A model generated the notes under the pieces. That model worked only from the letters and a program-made list of their open reading frames with translations. It had not been told where the DNA came from and made no database searches. Source: Sarcophilus harrisii (taxonomy: Eukaryota; Chordata; Mammalia; Dasyuromorphia; Dasyuridae). Taken from it: a stretch of DNA of 64,000 bases. Of this stretch, positions 33,780 to 45,816 are shown one piece after another. Within the stretch, counting starts at the first letter, position 1; the number at the start of each line of letters is the position of its first letter. The stretch is taken from assembly GCF_902635505.1 (NCBI RefSeq), contig NC_045431.1, positions 93,088,988-93,152,987 of the forward strand. The letters run 5' to 3'. A program made the translations under genes and the position numbers.

Positions 33780-35060
33780 CAAGGAGCTTACCAGTGGAAG
33801 TTTTCAGGAAGTTAAAAAGGGGGGGAAGGGAGGAGAGGAAAGATACAGTGATGGAGATGTCTGAGCAATCATCAAATCAAATTGGTGAAAAATGTGGAGA
33901 TAAACTGCTGAAGGTCTGAAACCCATGTCCTGCCCTCCAGTTAGGAGGTCCAGTCAGAGATAAAGGGTACCAAAGAGAGATTAAGGACCAGTTATTTCAT
34001 CTCACAAGCTTCCATCTTGAAAAATAAGATTTCTCAATGAGTTCGCTGAGGAAAGGCATGATGGAGAGAGCCAAGGAAATCCAGAACCAGTCTAGTGTGG
34101 GATAGGGGGAAGGTTGTGTGTGAAACAAAATACTTCTTGCTCATAAAGAACAAAAAGTTTAAATTGTCGATTTCAAAGCCATCCTGCTTAATCTGATACT
34201 TTCTGGCCATCCTGTTGTCTTCATAAAAATTAAAAAAAAAAAAAGTTTCTTCAATGACACATTTTCTGAAGCCAGGAAGTGTGAGAGGTAGAGAGCTAAT
34301 GATGGATGTTTTCCAGGGGTGAGGGACAGCCAGGGATGAACAGCAAAGAGCTAGTTGGACTACCACTGGTTAGAAGAAGCGATAGTTAAAAGACTGAACA
34401 GATAGAAAGGTGTCAGGTTTTTACAAGCTTTAAATGGCAAACATTTTTTTGATCCCAGAGGCAACAGGGAATCATCCTTTAATGAGCAGGGAAAAAGATG
34501 TGGTCTGACTTCCACCTTAAGAAAATTTGGCTACTAGGTGGAGGTTTAATTGGAGTGGGAAGAGATTTGACACAGAGTTCAATTACAAGGATTTCATTGA
34601 TCTTGAGAAAAGGTGATGGGGTTCTTTACTAGGGTGTGGCAATATGAATGGAAAAAAGAGAAACTGAGCAGAGCCCATATTAATACTGGATGCAGCCTGC
34701 CCTAGATTAAAACATAATTTGGAAATATTTTACAAAATAAAAAGTACAATACAGGATAATATAAATTAGTAGTTTCTAGGTCAATAGATGAAGCAAGGAT
34801 CTGTTGCTATTTAAGTTTGACACTCCTGCTATGCAGGAAGAAAATGACAAAATTTGGTGATCGATGGGTTAAAGAGTGTGCAAGAGAGAAGGGAGTCAAA
34901 AATGATATGAAGTTACCAACCAGGGTGGTTATAATGATGGTGTTTCCATCTGTAACAATAGATCCAGAAGGGTAAGATTAGGGGAGGAGTGAGAGGGGAA
35001 TAATAAAAGTTTTGCACTGTTGAGTTTGAGATGTCTTTAGGGAGATCCTGAAGTCAATAT
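33780..35060 (-). repeat. L2 LINE remnant, reverse
   Basis: ggcaacagggaatcatcctt, gatgtggtctgacttccacc, gtttaattggagtgggaaga, ctttactagggtgtggcaat and ttgagtttgagatgtcttta follow the reversed L2 ORF2 order. No frame survives. Confidence 0.65.
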
Positions 35061-35149
35061 GGAGATAATTTATGAATGAGGTTTCAAAAAAAAAAAATGA
35101 ATAGGATTCGAGTTTAAAAATAGTATTTGCAATGTTTGGGAGCAGAGAA

Positions 35150-35395
35150 AGATCCAGTTGTGTCTAGTGCATAGAATGCTGGTGGAGGAAACCGTGGGTT
35201 CCAATTCCATCTTCAGTTTCCTTAGTTATATGACCTTGGACAAGTGACAAACTTTCTGGCCCTTAAATGTCTTACCTGTAAAATAGGGATTAATACTATC
35301 TATCATATCCATCCCATAAGGTTGAGATATGAGGGTCAAATGAGACATATATAAAGTACCATGTAACCTTAATGTGCCACATAAACATCAATTCT
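35150..35395 (+). repeat. MIR-like SINE
   Basis: atatgaccttggacaagtga, cttacctgtaaaatagggat and aggttgagatatgagggtca are the forward blocks. Confidence 0.65.
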
Positions 35396-35644
35396 CTTCT
35401 AGTCTAAGATTTAATTGATCCCATTGTTATAGTATTTGCTGTCACCATGTCCAGTGACTCCTGGCCCTTTTTAAATAAATTTAAATAAAATCTTCATAAT
35501 ATGTGATTCACACATATTCACCTAATATGTGAATCAAAACATTCTTCTGAATACTATAAGACAATGAGTTCTCTTTCATTTATTGATCTTGAGTTTGTTT
35601 TCCAACATTTTTCACTGTTCTTCCTTTTTTCAAATTTTTTTCTT

Positions 35645-35890
35645 CAGTTACTTAGTCACATCTTACTCTTTATGATCCCATGGACCATAAAATTCCCAGG
35701 CCTTCTAGCTGACACGCTCTACCAAGTTCTTGTTCGTTGGTTTCATGAAATTATCTATCCATCTCATCCTCTGCCATCTGTTTTTCCTTTTACTTTCAAT
35801 CCTTCTCAACATCAAAGTCCTTTCCAGTGAGTCCCATCTTCTCATTATGTGGCCAAAGTATTTAAACTTTAGCTTTATGCAGTAATTTAG
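35645..35890 (-). repeat. RTE (BovB-like) LINE fragment, reverse
   Basis: The reverse strand encodes KFKYFGHIMRRWDSLERTLM and RWQRMRWIDNF. These match the C-terminal end of RTE/BovB reverse transcriptase ('FGHIMRREDSLEKTIMLGK...RQRMRWLD'). It is 5'-truncated. RTE is the presumed partner of the RTE-tailed SINEs in this window. Confidence 0.85.
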
Positions 35891-35924
35891 GGTTTGCAAA
35901 CCTCTGGGAGGTACGTGCTATTAT

Positions 35925-36140
35925 TTTCATTTTTATTGTTGTTTAGTTGTTTTAGCCATGTCAGACTCTTTGTGACCCCATTTGGGGTTTTCTCAGCAAA
36001 GATATTAAAGTGGTTTGTCATCAACTTTTCCAGTTTATTTACAGATGAGGAAACTGAGGTAGGCAAGGTTAAGTGACTTGCCCAGGGCCACAAAGCTCGT
36101 AAATTTTTGAAGCTCTTCAGGACTACAGCCTTGGGACTCT
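35925..36140 (-). repeat. marsupial SINE with RTE-type tail, reverse
   Basis: gccatgtcagactctttgtg and tttggggttttctcagcaaa (the RTE-type tail) are followed by gatgaggaaactgaggtagg and gacttgcccagggccaca. The element abuts the RTE fragment. Confidence 0.85.
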
Positions 36141-36360
36141 CACCATTGGGGTGAAATGTTTTTTTTTTTTTTTTTTTTTGATCAATTCCCTTGGTTATAA
36201 AGGATTTGGAAAATAGAGTGTTATTGTAAAATGACAGTAATACAACAAAATGTTTTTAAGACTTTAGAAAAAAAACTTTTTTGTTTCTGTTCTGCACATA
36301 TCAACCACCAAATCCTTTTATTCTCTATCTTTCTTTCTCTGTCCCTGTCTCTCTCCTAAC

Positions 36361-36572
36361 CAGGTATCCTTAGATTTCAAGAGGTCTTTGAACTTGGATG
36401 GGGAAAAAAACCCACATTTTTATTTTTTCAAATTAAATCTTTATTATCACACCATATTCTAACAGAAATTTTTAATTTCCTTCTATTATGGTTTAAAAAA
36501 TGATTCTGAAAAGAGATCCACAGGCTTCACTAAACTTCCAAAGAACCCAGCACATAAGATTAACAATCCCTG
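36361..36572. mobile_element. hAT-type non-autonomous DNA transposon (~212 bp)
   Basis: The left end is caggtatccttag and the right end, reversed, cagggattgttaat. The interior (tctttgaacttggatgggga; gaaaagagatccacaggctt) is shared with 50660-50838. There is no clear duplication and no transposase. Confidence 0.6.
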
Positions 36573-36724
36573 CTCTGAGTTCTCTGTTTACCTACAATTT
36601 TTATCTTCCATTTCACATACAGTGAAAATGTCTGTTGTGATCATTTCTTCAATAGGATTTTTTTTTTTCAGTAATCACTGGACAGGTATCTCACAGGGAA
36701 GACAAACAGTATCAATAAAAAAGC

Positions 36725-37045
36725 GATTCTCATTCTATAAGAAATGACCAGCAGGATGATTTCAGAGAGGCCTGGAAAGACGTACATGAACTGATGCTAA
36801 GGGAAGTGAGTAGAGCCAAGAAAATATTACGCACAGCAATAACAAGATTATATGATGGTCAATTCTGATGGACGTGGCTCTCTTCAACAATGAGATGATT
36901 CAGGCCAGTTCCAGTTGTTCAGTGATGAAGAGAGACATCCACACCCAGGGAGAGGACCATGGGAACTGTGTGGTTCACAACAGCATTTTCACTCCTTTTG
37001 TTGTTGCTTGCATTTTGTTTTCTTAGTTTTTTTTTTTTTTTTTAA
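36725..37045 (+). repeat. L1 ORF2 C-terminus and type-C 3'UTR fragment
   Basis: Forward translation of the start gives the ORF2p C-terminal RNDQQDDFREAW-type sequence and ends after YDGQF. Type-C 3'UTR blocks follow (ttcacaacagcattttcact, ttgcttgcattttgttttct). Confidence 0.8.
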
Positions 37046-37343
37046 TCAAACTAGATAACAAACGTAATCAAACAAAACCAATTTCCCCACTGACCACCAA
37101 ATACGTCTCATTCTCTAGCTTGTCTAAATAACTTGTCAGATGACATCTCTGGAGCCAGTTATTGTATTGGAGTTCTCACGTCTTTCAAAGCTATTTTAAA
37201 AATCCTTTTATTTCTACTCACTTTGTGAGTTCACAATCTTCCCAGATTGCTCTAAAATTAGCCCTTTCATGTCTTTGGACACAATATTCCACTCATGTAA
37301 GAGAATCTTTTCTGCTATTCTCTTCACATGCAGCTATCACTAC

Positions 37344-37402
37344 AAAAGGAGCTATATATATATATATAAATACAGCTGATCTACATATATATATATATGT
37401 CC
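37344..37402. repeat. two short (TA)n microsatellites
   Basis: TA-rich runs at about 37351-37368 and 37385-37400, separated by ordinary sequence. Confidence 0.8.
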
Positions 37403-37469
37403 AACATGAAAGTCCTTTCTTCTTTGCTCTTTCTTAAGGGTATATATCTAGTAGTAATATTGCTGGATA

Positions 37470-37527
37470 TAAAGGAATGAAAAGTAAAAAAAAGGAATGA
37501 AAAGTAAAAAAAAAGGAATGAAAAGTT
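37470..37527. repeat. three-copy ~20 bp tandem repeat
   Basis: The unit aaaggaatgaaaagtaaaaa occurs three times with small A-run changes. Confidence 0.9.
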
Positions 37528-38588
37528 AAATGATTTTTAGGGGCATTATCTAATCAAGTTCCCTCATTTTTTCATGGCAGGAAACAGGTCCAGAACCTTT
37601 CTGGTACTTAACCACTTTCAGGTACAGAGCAGAGTCCTAGGATTTCAAATCCAATTTTTCCTGCTGAACCAATCTGCCTCAGGACTTCTTAATTAAGGAA
37701 TAACCTATGCTCAGCTTCATGCCCTGGAATTATGGGTACAGCAACCAGCTCACACAATGTTTAATGATGGGTAAGGTCACTAAAAAGCTGTTATTAAGCT
37801 TAGAAATATCAATGTAGCTCCTTAATTTCCTGACCTGTAAAATGAAATAACCCCTACGATTGTTGAAACAAATATAAAAGCCCTCTCAAAAACTACTTCT
37901 AGCTATATGAAAATATGCTCCAAGTCATTATTAATCAGAGAAATGCAAATTAAGACAACTCTGAGATACCACTACACACCTGTCAGATTGGCTAGACTGA
38001 CAGGGAAAAATAATGCGGAATGTTGGAGGGGATGTGGGAAAACAGGGACACTAATACATTGTTGGTGGAATTGTGAATACATCCAGTCATTCTGGAGAGC
38101 AATTTGGAACTATGGTCAAAAAGTTATCAAACTGTGCATACCCTTTGATCCAGCAGTGCCACTACTGGGCTTATACCCCAAAGAGATACTAAAGAAGGGA
38201 AAGGGACCTGTATGTGCCAAAATGTTTGTGACAGTCCTGTTTGTAGTGGCTAGAAACTGGAAATTGAATGGACGCCCATCAATTGGAGAATGGCTGAATA
38301 AATTGTGGTATATGAATATTATGGAATATTATTGTTTGGGAAGAAATGACCAGCAGGATGAATACAGAAAAGATTGGCAAGACTTACATGAACTGATGCT
38401 AAGTGAAATGAGCAGAACCAAGAGATCATTATATACCTCAACAATAATACTGTATGAGAATGTATTCTGATGGAATCAATTGATCAAGGACGGACAGAAG
38501 CAACTACACCCAAAGAAAGAACACTGGGAAATGAACTGCTTGCATTTTGTCTTTCTTCCCAGGTTATTTTTACCTTCTGAATCCAATT

Positions 38589-38605
38589 TTTTTTTTTTAA
38601 TAGCC

Positions 38606-38636
<31 letters not shown>

Positions 38637-39419
38637 ATAGCCTTTTATTTACAGGATATATACATGGTAACTTTACAGCATTAACAATTGCCAAACCTCT
38701 TGTTCCAATTTTCACCTCTTACCCCCCACCCCCTAAATGGCAGGATGACCAGTAGATGTTAAATATATTAAAATATAACTTAGATACATAATAAGTATAC
38801 ATGACCAAAACATTATTTTGCTGTACAAAAAGAATCAGACTCTGAATTATTGTACAATTAGCTTGTGAAGGAAATCAAAATGCAGGTGTGCATAAATATA
38901 TGGATTAGAATTCAATGTAATGGTTTTAGTCATCTCCCAGAGTTCTTTTTCTGGGTATAGCTGGTTCAGTTCATTACTGCTCCATTAGAAATGATTTGGT
39001 TGATCTTGTTGCTGAGGATGGCCTGATCCATCAGAACTGGTCATCATCTAGTATTGTTGTAGAAGTATATAATGATCTCCTGGTCCTGCTCATTTCACTC
39101 AGCATCAGTTAAGTGTAAGTCTCTCAGGCCTTTCTGAAATCATCCTGTTGGTCATTTCTTACAGAACAGTAATATTCCATAATTTTCATATACCACAATT
39201 TATTCAGCCATTCTCCAACTGATGGACATCCATTCGGTTTCCAGTTTCTAGCCACTACAAAAAGGGCTGCCACAAACATTCGTGCACATACAGGTCCCTT
39301 TCCCTTCTTTATAATCTCTTTGGGATATAATCCCAGTAGTAACACTGCTGGATCAAAGGGTATGCACAGTTTGATAACTTTTTGAGCATAGTTCCAAACT
39401 ACTCTCCAAAATGGTTGGA
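38589..39419 (-). mobile_element. L1 (type-A 3'UTR) inserted in the L1 at 37885
   Basis: Long poly-T, then the reversed type-A 3'UTR and ORF2 C-terminus (reverse frame at 39124-39429). It is flanked by a 12 bp duplication, ctgaatccaatt, at 38577-38588 and 39420-39431. The left end shows aatagcc twice, separated by a long T-run, so the tail is rearranged. Confidence 0.9.
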
Positions 39420-39597
39420 CTGAATCCAATTCTTCCTGTGCAACAAGAGAACTGTTCGGTTATGCACACATATATTGTATCTAGGATACATGTGACATAT
39501 TTAACTTGTATAGGACTGCTTCTGGGGAAGGGGGTGAAGGGAGGGAGGGAAAAGTCAGAACAGAAGTGAGTGCAAGGGATAATGTAAAAAAATTACC

Positions 39598-40044
39598 TAG
39601 ATCATTATATACCCCAACAACGATACTGTATGAGGATGTATTCTGATGGAAGTCGATTTCTTCAACAAAGAGAAGATCTAACTTAGTTTCAAGTGATCAA
39701 GGATGGACAGAAGCAGCTACACCCAAAGAAAGAACACTGGGAAATGAATGTAAACTGTTTGCATTTTTGTTTTTCTTCCGGGGTTATTTATACCTTCTAA
39801 ATCCAATTCTCCCTAAGCAAAAAGAAAACTGTTCGGTTCTGCACACATATATTGTATCCAAGATCTACTGTAACCTATTTAACATGTATAGGACTGCTTG
39901 CCATCTGGGGGAGGGGGTGGAGGGAGGAGAAAAATCAGAACAGAAGTGAGTGCAAGGGATAATGTTGTAAAAAATTACCTTGACATAGGTTCTGTCAATA
40001 AAAAGTTATATAAAAAAATTTTTTTTTTCAAAAAAAAAAAAAAA
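39598..40044 (+). mobile_element. second L1 insertion (type-B 3'UTR) in the same host L1
   Basis: It starts tagatcattatataccccaa in late ORF2 and runs through the type-B 3'UTR to an A-tail. The host L1 is cut at aaaaaaattacc, repeated at 39586-39597 and 40045-40056. After the second copy the host ends normally (gggctctgttaataaaaagc). Confidence 0.88.
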
Positions 40045-40095
40045 AAAAAAATTACCCAGGCATGGGCTCTGTTAATAAAAAGCTATAATAAATAA

Positions 40096-40529
40096 AAAAT
40101 AAATAAATGCCCCTCCCGCCCCCCCAAAAATGATTAATTTTATAGATATGACATCAGTAAGAGGCTGTCAGCACCAGGTAGCAGTGGTCAAAACAAATGA
40201 GAGGCTTCCTTAGGCAGAGAAGAAATAGAAAGATAAAAGGATACAAGTAGGAAGAATGGTATATGCGGGTGGGTGAAAGAGAAAGAGGGGTCCACAGTTG
40301 TAGCTGGTTAAGGTTGGCATAAAAAGTTAAATTTCACTGTATTGTAGATAATTTGTGCTCCAATTTTCTTTAACCGAATTTTAACTGTACAGTTACCATT
40401 CAATGCTTCCTTCCGAGTCCTGATGGTCCATCTTGTTACAGTTGTCAATTACTTGGGCACCATCCTTTACAATTTGCTTAATTAGAATTACAAACATTAA
40501 ACAAAACAGTATGTAATATACACAAAAGC
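40096..40529. other. short intergenic gap between the genes
   Basis: Unassigned sequence between the L1 nest and the TMEM192 3' end. I see no repeat or exon. Confidence 0.4.
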
Positions 40530-42188
40530 TGTCAACTTTTTCAGTAGCATTTATTGTTTGAACAATTCAAAGAATTTATTATTCAGTTTAGAAACAAAGT
40601 ACAGACAGGCATATACACACACACACACAAATGTCAAAGTCTGAGTATCCTAAAAAAAAATCTCTAGAACATACCTGTTATTTAAACCAAAACACATTCC
40701 ATAATTCTTACAAAATGATTAAAATGGAACTGCAAACACCAAATTGAGGTGCAAAATAATCTGTCTTCTACACACCTTAAAGAATGGTAGGAAAGTTGAA
40801 GGCAGAATTTAATAGCTTTTCTTAGAATGAAGGATAAAGATACTTCCTAGAAATGGCATGGCACTAAGGTACAAATTGATGAACACAAAGCAAGAAACCC
40901 AGATAAAATCTAGAGTTTAAAAAAGGGCCCAGACACACTTAAATCAGTCAGAAGCTACACAAGAGTTTTTTCTTTCAGCCCAACACACACACACATACAC
41001 ATATACACACACACTTTTTTCTCTCTCTGAACTGTTTGCAGGTGACACAATCACCTTAAGAGGATACATCACTTCATTCACTAAAAAGTAGTTATGAAAG
41101 TGATGAGCTTAATACTGCACACCTTGCAAGTGATGTATAATTAAACTATTTTGAGTCTTCAAATAAAGATAAATATACATGTATACATAATATATTATAT
41201 TATATACACAAGTTTCTATAAATATATTCCAAAACACTGAAGAAACCCATTCTTCTTCTACCCACAGGATTAGCCTCAATCAAAAACCAAAACAATACAA
41301 AACCCCCTCCCACCCAAACCTAAAAAAAAAATTCAGGTTTTCCTAAAGAAACATTTAATGTACCAATGGCAAATGTGTCAGCTAAAATTATACCCAGCAG
41401 AGAGAAATTCAGTTGACTAATCACCACCCTTCATAGACTATTTGAACAGTTAGAGAGATACTAATAACTGAATGTGTCAGGTTGGTAATTTAGCTTTATC
41501 TTTATATTACTAATTAAGATGAGACTAGAGAAACCAATTCAGTTTACTTTTGTCAGCTGCATAAGGTCCCTTTCATAAAAAGCAATGAAATAATGTTGTA
41601 AACTTTGTAATTACTACCTTATTGTGAGTGTACTGAGTTTTTGCCAAGTACCACAAGGCAGATGTATAGAAATGTTCGGAGGGTCCTTTTTTGCCCTACA
41701 CAATCATAATGGCTTCAGCAATTTTAACACATTTATATTGAACTCATTCATTTAGAAAATTCTGAAATGATTAACTACCTTTACTAAAAAGCAAGCTGTT
41801 AAGAAATAGAAGCTTTAAATTAATTTGGATGTATTTATAGGGGAGAAGCTGAAATTACACCTTTAGAGAAATTGAGTAGTTAAACCAATTCAAACTTATG
41901 TCAAGGGCTAAGAAAAAAAATGGGTATCTGTAAGTCTATATGTCTAATTATTGCTTATAGAAACAGATTTTTCAAATATGGAAGAAGCTTTATAGCTGTA
42001 TTAACTGAAGAAAAAGTCCAAATACCTAAAAACAAAATTCGTTTCCAACATAAATTATAAAAAAAACCCCAAAAAACAAAAAAAATTAGTCAGCAAAAGC
42101 CCTAATTGAATTCTAGAAGCTTGCTAGAAAGTCCAAGGTGAACTGTTTTAGTTTGGATTATTCTAGAAATGCTGAAATGTAGGAGACT
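40530..42188 (-). other. probable TMEM192 3'UTR
   Basis: The 1.66 kb after the TMEM192 stop is free of recognisable transposons apart from CA runs near 40615-40630 and 40985-41012. Two AATAAA signals on the - strand, at 40575-40580 and 40550-40555, would place cleavage near 40525-40550. The exact end is inferred. Confidence 0.5.
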
Positions 42189-42327
42189 TCACTCTCTATT
42201 TGACTGAGAAGTGACATCAGGGGATGTGAAGGCCAGTAGTCGTTTACTTAACAGGGCATTATGTCGTTTCAGGTATTCTATTATATCTCCTTGCTTTTCA
42301 ACTACTTCTTCTATACTGGAACTAGTC
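42189..42327 (-). CDS. TMEM192: TMEM192 last coding exon (C-terminal cytosolic tail)
   Basis: This exon encodes [20 protein letters not shown] and then [17 protein letters not shown], ending VTSQSNRE before a TGA. It aligns along its whole length with the human C-terminus ([20 protein letters not shown]...). The acceptor is tttacag at its upstream side and the phase (AG|G for Arg) fits the preceding exon exactly. The segment is a cytosolic, probably helical tail. TMEM192 is a late-endosomal/lysosomal membrane protein that forms homodimers. The human C-terminal cysteine (Cys266 as I recall it), reported as needed for the disulfide-linked dimer, aligns with a serine here. Confidence 0.95.
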
Positions 42328-42689
42328 CTGTAAATAAATAAGACAGAAAAGGTTATAAAACATAAAAAGAAAGACTTAACTCATACATGGTGTTAGTAAC
42401 TTGGAAATAAAAAAAAAATCTATGTAATCTTTTGAAATAAAGTTTGCTATTGCTTCATGTATGTAGCACTGTCAGAATTTGCCACAGATAATTGAACTGT
42501 CCTAACTAATCAAGATAAAGGATACCTGGAATTAATTATGAACAAAATAATAAAAAGCTAGCTTAAACTGCAAGAAAGAATCTAAAAATATAAAATGTTT
42601 GTACTTTAAAAAGTATTAGATTCCGTACAAGATTTAAAAAGTACAAGTACTTTTTAAAGTACAAGATTCTGGTCCCATTTAGCAAATTA

Positions 42690-43035
42690 AACCTTTATGA
42701 TCTCTTTGGGGTATCTAGTATGGTACAGATTGTAAAGCTCTGTAACTTTGGGGGCACAGTTACAAAGTGCTTTCCAGATAGCTGAATCAATTCACTGTTC
42801 CACGAACAGTATCTTAACATGTTTTTTTCCCAAACCCTGTTATTTTCCTTCTTTTTAGGTCAACTCTGCTTATCTGAAAGGTATGACTGGAAACCACAGA
42901 GCTGTTCTAATTTGCATTTTTCTAATTATTAATGATTTGAAGCATTTTTTTCCATAGGTACTGATAGCTTGTATTTCTTCCTTAGAAAACTGCTTATCCA
43001 TGTCTTTCGACCATTTAGCAACTGGAGGGAATCAT
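42690..43035 (-). repeat. old L1 fragment in TMEM192 intron, reverse
   Basis: atctctttggggtatctagt, gctgaatcaattcactgttc, tctaatttgcatttttctaa and tgtctttcgaccatttagca follow the reversed L1 ORF2-end order. Heavily decayed. Confidence 0.7.
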
Positions 43036-43099
43036 TTGAACCAGTTTCTAAAGAAAATGTAGCTTAAATCTCAGAGATCAAGGAAACTGAAAAAAAAAC

Positions 43100-43325
43100 T
43101 TTTTTTTTTTTTTAAATAGTTCTTTCTGTAGTGGAAAAGAACTGAAAACTAAATTAGGTGAAGAATGGCTGAACAAAAATGTGTTAGACAAATGTAATGG
43201 AATCTTATCGTGCATAAAAAATGATAGATGAGAGTCAATTTCAGGGAAACATAGGAAGATTGATATGAACTGACACAGTTTAGTGAGAACCTGGACAACA
43301 ATTCTCACAAAGAACAGTATTAAAA
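43100..43325 (+). repeat. old L1 3' remnant, forward
   Basis: gaagaatggctgaacaaaaa and tgatatgaactgacacagtt are decayed forward blocks of the L1 ORF2 end. It abuts the reversed piece to its left. Confidence 0.5.
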
Positions 43326-43344
43326 AAAAATAACTTTTGGAAGA

Positions 43345-43582
43345 ATTTTTGTTTATTTTATAGTCATGTCTGACTCTCTGTGACCCCATTTGAGGTTTTC
43401 GTGGCAAAGATACTAAAATTTGCCATTTCCTACTTCAGCTCATTTTACAGATGAAGAAACTGAGGCAAACAGGATTAAATGACTTGTTGCCTAGAGGCAC
43501 ACAGCTGGGAAGTGTTATAAGCTAGATCTGAACTGAGGTCTTCTGACTCCAGGCCTAGTGCCCTATCCATCTAGTACCACTT
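43345..43582 (-). repeat. marsupial SINE with RTE-type tail, reverse
   Basis: agtcatgtctgactctctgt, gaccccatttgaggttttcg, gatgaagaaactgaggcaaa and gccctatccatctagtacca are all in reversed order. Confidence 0.85.
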
Positions 43583-43589
43583 TTTTTTT

Positions 43590-45110
43590 TTTAAATAAAG
43601 GTTGCCTTTTTCTATAGTTACAAAGAGTATAAATAATCTTGGTTATATGTCATATTTGCAGTTAACCACATTAACAGAGAATTCTAAGAATTAATATATT
43701 TTTGAAAAATACTTTCAATGATTGCTTAGAATTTACAGGTTTAAAAATCAGGGGCTCTCAGAGAGATGCCAGAAGGCTGTTAATACTGGTTCAAGACAGA
43801 ACAAATTTTCCAAATGCCAGGTATTAAGAGAGGTGCTTAAAAAAAAAAATAAAGAGCTGATTTTTTTTCCCCCATAAGAATGACCACATATATGCTAAGC
43901 TTGTGATACAATTAAGAATAAGTCATGAATCTTAAGCATTGGAACTTTGTCTATGGCTTAGCTCTAACCACATCCCAACACTCTAAACCACAATGCATAC
44001 ACACACCAAATCCCCTAAAAGTATCACTTATGAAATCATTTGAGTGTTCCAAGTTTTACTAAGTTAAATATCATAGTACACAAACATTGCACTCAAAGCA
44101 TTCAATAAATAAAATAACAATAATGAACAATAAAATGTTACACAGAAATTCTTTCCATAGAATCTATTATATAACCATTATCAGTATATCTGGCACAAGC
44201 ATGACCATCTCCTGAAATATGGAACTAGCCTTGATATGTTCATTAAGTTTCTACCTCTACTCTCCATTGAGAAACATGTCACCCAAAGGGATTCATCACT
44301 TAGGAATTATTCTTGAGAAAAGTATGAAGACATTAAGGATTTGGTAATGGCTATTTTATATGAAAGGGCTTATTTTTTTTTAAGTGGATAATTGATAAGG
44401 AAATCCAGAAGTAAGAACCCCAAGAATTAGTTTGTAGATTTGCAAATTCCTCTATCTTAAGAGCAATAGCTTCATCTAAATTTTTAAAAATGACTCCTGA
44501 GATCTAACACAGTAAAGTGTGTCAAATGCTTTGTCACATCATTCCTTATGTCTGTATGTACACATAGAATTATGTGGGATTGGCTCCCAATTCATCAAAG
44601 CGCTAACTTAATGGTAGAGCTTCATGCTCCACCACAGGATACTCTGTTTTATGAGCCATAAGGGATGTATAATACTGTATTGCTTTCCCCACAATTAAAG
44701 GTTTCTTCTTTCCTCCTCTAACATATATTGTCTTCATACTTTTCCCCCAGTATGAAAAAAGTTCCCCAAAGCCCGTCCTCCCTCTCCCCTCCCAAAAACC
44801 CCCACTCAAGACCAGAGCTGGGAAAATGTCATTCTCACTAAGCTTTTGTTGTTCTGGTTCCGGGTTTTGATTTCTTTGCTGTGGGGGAACTTGAGGTGGA
44901 AACTTGCAATGCTATACAGGTAAAGAATTAGGACCTGGCAAGAAACAAAACCTAGAGGGTGGCTTGGGGTACTGCAAGAGTAAACAGCTAGCCAATGGTC
45001 ACAAAGCTACTATGCATCAGAGGCAGTAATTGAATACAATTTGTGGTCTTGCCTCTGTCACCTGCTCTGACTACCCTTAGTTTCATTTGCAAAAAGGGGT
45101 TGGATAAATA
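43590..45110. other. TMEM192 intron 5, unassigned part
   Basis: I see no exon or clear repeat. A weak SINE-like patch (agctagccaatggtcacaaa) occurs near 44985-45050. Confidence 0.4.
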
Positions 45111-45114
45111 CACT

Positions 45115-45385
45115 TGGGATGTCATCCACATCCAGAGGGAGAACTATGAAGACTAAATGTGGATCGAAGCACACAATTTTCACTTTTTTTCCTTTTTCTT
45201 TCTGATGGTTTTCCCCCTTTTGTTCTAATTTTTTTATGACATGACTAATATGGAAATATGTTTAAAATGATCGTTACTTGTATAACTATCAGATTGTTTA
45301 CCAACGGGGAGGGAAGAAAAAAAAATTGGAATTCAAAATCTTACAAAAATAAATGATGAAAACTATCTTTATAGGTCATTGGAAA
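45115..45385 (+). repeat. old L1 3'UTR (type D)
   Basis: catccagagggagaactatg, atatggaaatatgtttaaaa and tggaattcaaaatcttacaa are forward type-D blocks. Confidence 0.7.
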
Positions 45386-45816
45386 AACAAAATACTATTG
45401 AGGAAAAAAAAGAGGTTGGATAGATCAATGGTATTAAGTAGAAACAAGGATCATTAAAAATACATGAAGATCCCTACAGGCCTTATAATGACTTAGAAAA
45501 CAACTTAACATTATGTTTTACTGTATCTTTGTTTTGGTGAATATTTTTCAATTTCATGTTAATCTGATAATGGCAGCAGGCAATGAATGCCAGGAGTGTT
45601 TGTACTTCTGTATCAGAAAATTTCAAAGGTCTATAAGTTCTAAATCTAAGATTTCTGTGTCTGCAAAATGAGGGTGTTAGAACAAGTTTCATAAATACAG
45701 CTATATAGACATTCATCCTAAATACTCAAGTATTTTTTCTTGGCTTTTAAGAAGAGTTCTAATTCTCAAAGAAAATACTTCTTTCTCTCTGTTCCCATTA
45801 CTCCCTTCATTATTAC

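Larger units (their letters stand above)
37885..40095 (+). repeat. L1 (type-B 3'UTR) carrying two further L1 insertions
   Basis: The frame at 37907-38470 encodes about 187 residues of the L1 ORF2p C-terminus. It includes the cysteine-rich knuckle [18 protein letters not shown], seen also in human ORF2p, and ends after YENVF. The 3'UTR continues at 38471-38588, 39420-39597 and 40045-40095, the gaps being two inserted L1s. The ORF2 fragment is open here, but the 5' bulk of L1 is absent, so it cannot be autonomous. Confidence 0.9.

Noticed and set aside
37470-37527. Three short direct repeats, CRISPR-like at first glance
   Set aside because: The units are contiguous A-rich tandems without spacers, in an animal genome.
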